64,000 nucleotides of DNA. Source: Neobacillus massiliamazoniensis (GTDB lineage: Bacteria > Bacillota > Bacilli > Bacillales > Cytobacillaceae). The DNA is taken from the NCBI RefSeq assembly GCF_001048695.1, contig NZ_CVRB01000003.1, positions 186,001 through 250,000 on the forward strand, in the 5' to 3' direction. The translations under genes and the position numbers were made by a program. This document shows positions 60,760-64,000 of the stretch, in pieces; position 1 is the stretch's first letter, and every line of letters starts with the position of its first letter. The notes beneath the pieces are model-generated. The model was not told the origin of the DNA and did no database searches. It saw nothing but the letters and a program-made list of their open reading frames with translations.

Positions 60760-60960
60760 ATGGAAAAAGGTAAAGTAAAATGGTTCAACAGCGAAAAAGG
60801 CTTCGGATTCATCGAACGTGAAGGTGGAGACGATGTATTCGTTCATTTCTCAGCGATCCAAGGCGAAGGGTACAAATCTCTTGAAGAAGGTCAAGCAGTG
60901 ACTTTTGACGTAGAGCAAGGTCAACGTGGACCCCAAGCTTCAAACGTTCATAAAGCTTAA
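60760..60960 (+). CDS. cspA-like: Cold shock protein
   Basis: A 66-residue single OB-fold RNA chaperone, ATG 60760 behind AGGAGG. RNP1 is KGFGFIE and RNP2 is VFVHF, with the aromatic W in KVKWFN. Typical length and acidity of Bacillus CspB/CspD. Acts on mRNA secondary structure at low temperature or in stationary phase. Long leader upstream and a terminator 20 bases downstream. Confidence 0.95.
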   Translation: MEKGKVKWFNSEKGFGFIEREGGDDVFVHFSAIQGEGYKSLEEGQAVTFDVEQGQRGPQASNVHKA

Positions 60961-60978
60961 TTATAAGAACGAATATAG

Positions 60979-61003
60979 AAAGACTCTTTAGAGTCTTTTT
61001 TAT
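60979..61003 (+). terminator. Terminator after the cold shock gene
   Basis: AAAGACTC / GAGTCTTT stem with TTTA loop, then T-run. A further small dyad (ACTCACGAGTGAGT) lies at 61026. Confidence 0.85.
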
Positions 61004-61284
61004 TTTCTTAATAACATTAAAACCCCACTCACGAGTGAGTAGGGAATGGAGAACGGTAAATCAAATGGTAAAATTAGTGTAACATACAATTACGAAATTT
61101 CCTAATTATAATATATCCGGTTGAAACGTTCGCTCTTTTTAAATTTTATTTGTTTAAATCGAGGGATTGCTTCTCATTATTTTTTTTATAAGAATTTATG
61201 AGACAAATTGGAATCTAAATTAAAGGTGATTTAGTTTAAAGAGGAAATTTTTCCTAACTACAAGTTAATGATGATAAATTGTTA

Positions 61285-61452
61285 TTATTCTTCAATTAAT
61301 TCTTCTTCAAAGAAAAAGGTTTTTGGATATTCATTAACAATGTAAGAGTACCTTTTCATGTTTTTAACATACTGACATTTATAGATTGTTACTGATTTAC
61401 CGGACGCTTTAATTTTTACTTTCTCCCCAATAGTAAATAGACTTTTCCTCAT
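61285..61452 (-). CDS. Small hypothetical protein, 55 residues
   Basis: ATG 61452, preceded on the minus strand by GGGTGAGAG. Sequence MRKSLFTIGEKVKIKASGKS, VTIYKCQYVKNMKRYSYIVN, then EYPKTFFFEEELIEE. The GEKVKIKASGKSVTI opening looks like a small SH3/KOW-type beta barrel, as in many short Bacillus proteins. Function unknown. Confidence 0.65.
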   Translation of the reverse strand: MRKSLFTIGEKVKIKASGKSVTIYKCQYVKNMKRYSYIVNEYPKTFFFEEELIEE

Positions 61453-61751
61453 TCTCTCACCCAATTTTAGAAATCCAAAATAATTAAATGATAAATTATT
61501 ACTTATTGTCTTTGATGCATACTTTATAATATATAAGTTTGTCAGAACTTCATAATAATATCCAGATCTTTAGCTTAAAATTTATTTTTTAATTCTGCTG
61601 ATATGAGCGTATTTCTGTGTAAAAGGAAGAAACGTTGTTTCACTAAGGAAGAGGGTTACTCATATGAGAAAGTGAAATTATTACCATTCATATTGAATAT
61701 CGTCTTTTGTCACCGTTGCATTTTGAGAAATAGAAGGAATATATTTAGCAT
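61453..61751. other. Gap between the small minus-strand gene and the S1 protein
   Basis: No gene supported on either strand. Confidence 0.4.
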
Positions 61752-61781
61752 TTGATATGATTCCTCTAAATTTGTTATAAT
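61752..61781 (+). promoter_or_regulatory. Promoter of the S1-domain gene
   Basis: TTGATA (61752-61757), 18-base spacer, TATAAT (61776-61781). Confidence 0.7.
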
Positions 61782-61820
61782 AAAATGCTTTTAACATTTT
61801 TGAGGGGGAACATCATTTTT

Positions 61821-62267
61821 ATGTCAGTAGCAATAGGCAGCAAAGTACAAGGTAAGGTAACAGGCATTACTAATTTCGGAGCTTTTGTGGAATTACCGGA
61901 AGGCTCAACCGGTCTAGTGCATATCAGTGAAGTTGCAGAAAGTTATGTAAAAGACATTAATGACCATCTTAAAATGGGCGACATTATTGAAGTAAAGGTA
62001 CTTAGTGAGAAAGACGGAAAAGTTGCTTTGTCGATTAAACAGGCGATTGATCGGCCTGAAGGACAAACCTCTTATGGACAACGTTCACAACGCCAAGGAA
62101 GAGCTGATAACCGTTCAAAGGACTTTCGATCAAAAGGTAATTTCAAACCAAAAGAAAGTTTTGAGGATAAATTGGCACGTTATTTAAAGACAAGTGAGGA
62201 GAATTTGTCTACCCACAAAAATAACACTAGCGCAAAACAGGGTGGTAGAGGCGGAAGACGCGGATAA
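61821..62267 (+). CDS. yugI: S1 RNA-binding domain protein (GSP13/YugI-like)
   Basis: A 148-residue protein from ATG 61821, behind GAGGGGGA; the longer frame from 61785 starts at the -10 region. Residues 1-75 are one S1 domain (GSKVQGKVTGITNFGAFVEL, GLVHISEVAESYVKDINDHL, KVLSEKDGKVALSIKQ). The tail is basic, Arg/Gly/Ser-rich (RSQRQGRADNRSKDFRSKGN), ending GGRGGRRG. Bacillus YugI (general stress protein 13) has the same plan and associates with ribosomes. Confidence 0.9.
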   Translation: MSVAIGSKVQGKVTGITNFGAFVELPEGSTGLVHISEVAESYVKDINDHLKMGDIIEVKVLSEKDGKVALSIKQAIDRPEGQTSYGQRSQRQGRADNRSKDFRSKGNFKPKESFEDKLARYLKTSEENLSTHKNNTSAKQGGRGGRRG

Positions 62268-62302
62268 ATTGTTACGTTTTTTAATACTTCATCATATAGA
62301 TA

Positions 62303-62334
62303 AAGGTAAGCCTGTAATTGGCTTGCCTTCTTTA
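62303..62334 (+). terminator. Terminator after the S1-domain gene
   Basis: GGTAAGCC pairs with GGCTTGCC (G-T wobble), then TTCTTT. Confidence 0.75.
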
Positions 62335-62418
62335 ATGTAATTTAACAGTCATAAAAACAATATCAGAGCAATCTTGTCACAGTTACAATTAACGTTTTTA
62401 TAGTCAAAAGAAAGAACA

Positions 62419-62712
62419 TTAAAGCTTCCAAGTAGGAAAGTCACTATCCTTTTGTATCTCATAGTCTTTCATTCTGGAGTATGCGTTAGCTAATTTAGAC
62501 ACTATAAATCCTTCAGGACTCGAGATTTCTATACGATCGTTTAACTCGTGAATTCTAATATTCGCAAACATATTTGCTACCTGGGCTAAATTTTCAATAG
62601 TATCCATTAATTCAGGATGGTTATTATAATTAGATTTAGCTATGAAGTAAATATACTCCAGTTTATTTCTAATTAGTTTAAGCGTTTCGATATCAAACTG
62701 TTGACTTTGCAT
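62419..62712 (-). CDS. Hypothetical protein, 97 residues
   Basis: ATG 62712 with GAGGAGTG upstream on the minus strand. Mostly helical and soluble: IETLKLIRNKLEYIYFIAKS, then NLAQVANMFANIRIHELNDR and SSPEGFIVSKLANAYSRMKD. No family recognised. A good ribosome site and regular helix pattern support a real gene. Confidence 0.6.
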   Translation of the reverse strand: MQSQQFDIETLKLIRNKLEYIYFIAKSNYNNHPELMDTIENLAQVANMFANIRIHELNDRIEISSPEGFIVSKLANAYSRMKDYEIQKDSDFPTWKL

Positions 62713-62905
62713 AAGTTTTTCACTCCTCGTAAATACAACATATGGGAGTAGAGGAAATTAAATACCAAAAACGATAAATATAAGAAATGAGATAGGAGAG
62801 CAGCAAGTCCAAGTCCATTTTTTACTAATCCGATACTCGAAAGCAATACACATATATCCACCGTATCAGCATATTATACTGTGACACAAAAGGAGGATAA
62901 CAACT

Positions 62906-63214
62906 ATGATCAGTGAAGAAGTGAGCAAGAAAATTGAAAGTATCATTCATCCGAAAGTCCGGAATATTGTAAGAGCTTGTGTAGAACAAGGCTGTAGGTT
63001 CAGACAGCACCCCAGCAATCCTAATTTAATTAACTTGTTTGATCCTGTTCGAAGAAAAACGATCATAGGGGACATTAATCCTTTAAGTCAAAGAGGGTAT
63101 TTTACACTAGAAACGAATAATGGCCGCTTTAAGTCTTTTAGAAATGAAATGATTGGATTGGATATAAATCAAGTGGATTTTGAAGAAAGTGTACTTAAAC
63201 AGTTAAACCATTAG
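62906..63214 (+). CDS. Hypothetical protein, 102 residues
   Basis: ATG 62906 behind AAAGGAGG. Helical N-terminal half (VSKKIESIIHPKVRNIVRAC) and a beta-rich C-terminal half (NPNLINLFDPVRRKTIIGDI, GYFTLETNNGRFKSFRNEMI). Family not recognised. It stands alone before the resolvase remnants. Confidence 0.6.
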   Translation: MISEEVSKKIESIIHPKVRNIVRACVEQGCRFRQHPSNPNLINLFDPVRRKTIIGDINPLSQRGYFTLETNNGRFKSFRNEMIGLDINQVDFEESVLKQLNH

Positions 63215-63355
63215 GCTTGTTAACAACAACAAATAATCCTGCTCACAGGAGATTCCGCTCAAACTCTGCAAATCCGCTCAAAATGGTTAAAATCAATTTC
63301 TCCGTTTCCGTATTCTAAACTTGGCCCATATGAAAACATGTACTTTGACGACATG

Positions 63356-63565
63356 TTAAAATTGGTCTCTAATGATTTGAATTGCGTCTACAGCTGAACG
63401 GGCAAAATGGACCAATTTTGTTACCATAAGGGTATCGCCCACTTTCAAAAGTGAAAGTACTATTTGAAACTGAGGCCGTTCCTCCTTTATCCCAGTGGAT
63501 TTTTCGGGAAAAATCTTGTCACAACCTTCCTGGTCTAGTGAATCTGTGCTTCTCTGATTATTGAG
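63356..63565 (-). pseudogene. Serine resolvase, N-terminal fragment (inverted)
   Basis: Minus-strand frame reads DQEGCDKIFPEKSTGIKEER, then PQFQIVLSLLKVGDTLMVTK and LVHFARSAVDAIQIIRDQF: the catalytic domain of a Tn3-type serine recombinase from about residue 25 to 80. The first 20 residues with the catalytic Ser are missing. Confidence 0.75.
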
Positions 63566-63766
63566 CGGACACAGGAGGGTAAAGTTATTGCAAAGCAAGA
63601 TCTAAATTTTAAAGAAGGTAGACCGGGTAAGTTTAAAAAGGCGCAGATCGAGCACGCCTTAAAGCTGCTGAAAAAAAACTCTTACAAACAAATTGGGCAA
63701 ATGACGGGAATCAGTAAAAGCACGCTGATCTGGGCAAAGAAGCGCATGGAAAGTGAGGAAGCATGA
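63555..63766 (+). pseudogene. Serine resolvase, C-terminal fragment
   Basis: Plus-strand frame [60 protein letters not shown] is the E-helix end and DNA-binding helix-turn-helix of a Tn3-type resolvase. It abuts the N-terminal fragment head to head: the two pieces come from one protein class but on opposite strands. An ATGA overlap at its stop opens a short frame [14 protein letters not shown], perhaps a zinc-finger remnant. Confidence 0.75.
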
Positions 63767-64000
63767 AAGAACTCTGCGCTTACTGCGGTAATTGGTTCTT
63801 GAAATAGGGAATGTTGCAGATCTCCAGTAATGGTATGTCATCACAGCCAGGATTTTCATATACAATAAAAAAACCAAAAACGATCCATCTTGAATTGAAT
63901 GTGCTTCTTTATTATTAAAATAATGGAGCAGATGTTTGGAATAAGTCTCTTTTAACGGAGACTTTTTTATTTGACAATTTTTCTTCATTATAAGTTCCCA
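63767..64000. other. Right edge, non-coding with a terminator
   Basis: AAGTCTC (63943-63949) and GAGACTT (63958-63964) with T6 form an intrinsic terminator on the plus strand. No gene supported up to the window edge. Confidence 0.6.

Noticed and set aside
1..64000. Search for tRNA, rRNA and CRISPR arrays
   Set aside because: No tRNA cloverleaf motifs, rRNA segments or regularly spaced repeats were seen by eye in either strand.

Overview
The window looks like a chromosomal segment of a low-GC, spore-forming type Firmicute in or near Bacillaceae (Bacillus / Neobacillus / Cytobacillus-like). The evidence is AT-rich DNA, strong AGGAGG-type ribosome binding sites, many U-tailed intrinsic terminators, and gene families typical of Bacillus: YsnF-like DUF2382, YitT, CadD, GSP13/YugI, CshA, hemolysin III and heterocycloanthracin-type thiazole bacteriocins. 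It is an accessory-rich region: intact genes alternate with decaying ones and with long non-coding gaps that carry dispersed hairpin repeats.

Layout. 0-4.2 kb: two DUF2382 stress proteins, an FMN azoreductase, an Hsp33 chaperone and a TipA-type MerR regulator. 4.6-6.7 kb: an IS200/IS605 element with a frameshifted TnpA, an intact TnpB and a probable omega RNA. 6.7-21 kb: DinB protein, ABC exporter, MATE pseudogene, LssY-C protein, Imm26-like protein, unknown membrane protein, NHL beta-propeller, aldo/keto reductase, YitT protein, several very small genes and a chimeric glycosyltransferase/MFS pseudogene. 21.9-25.6 kb: flavo-diiron protein, its reductase, rubredoxin and a Crp/Fnr regulator, a plausible O2/NO detoxification unit. 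26.2-28.8 kb: a MerR/aldehyde dehydrogenase pair with two c-di-GMP-I riboswitch-like RNAs on either side. 29.3-33.8 kb: Lrp regulator with a divergent AhpD-like protein, TetR regulator with a two-gene membrane operon sharing a palindromic operator, and CadD.

34.0-38 kb: a probable ribosome-targeting antibiotic resistance pair, a Cfr-type 23S rRNA methyltransferase and an Lsa-type ABC-F protein. Each is preceded by a short leader ORF and mutually exclusive RNA hairpins (attenuators), and a decayed tyrosine recombinase lies next to them. 40.9-47.9 kb: a thiazole/oxazole-modified microcin (TOMM) locus with two duplicated Cys/Gly-rich precursors, a ThiF-like maturation protein, a fused E1/YcaO cyclodehydratase ending in a PxPxP tail, and a SagB-type dehydrogenase. 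A secreted PNGase A-like protein and a holin-like protein follow. 51-56 kb: histidine ammonia-lyase with promoter, CodY-like box, leader peptide and terminator, then a 48-residue protein, HutD and an amino acid permease behind a duplicated 189-bp control region with cre-like sites. 56.7-63.2 kb: CarD, hemolysin III, a MITE with target duplication, DEAD-box helicase, cold shock protein, GSP13 and small unknowns. The right edge holds a resolvase broken into oppositely oriented halves.

Coordinates and motifs were read by eye. Family names rest on motif recognition, not on database searches.
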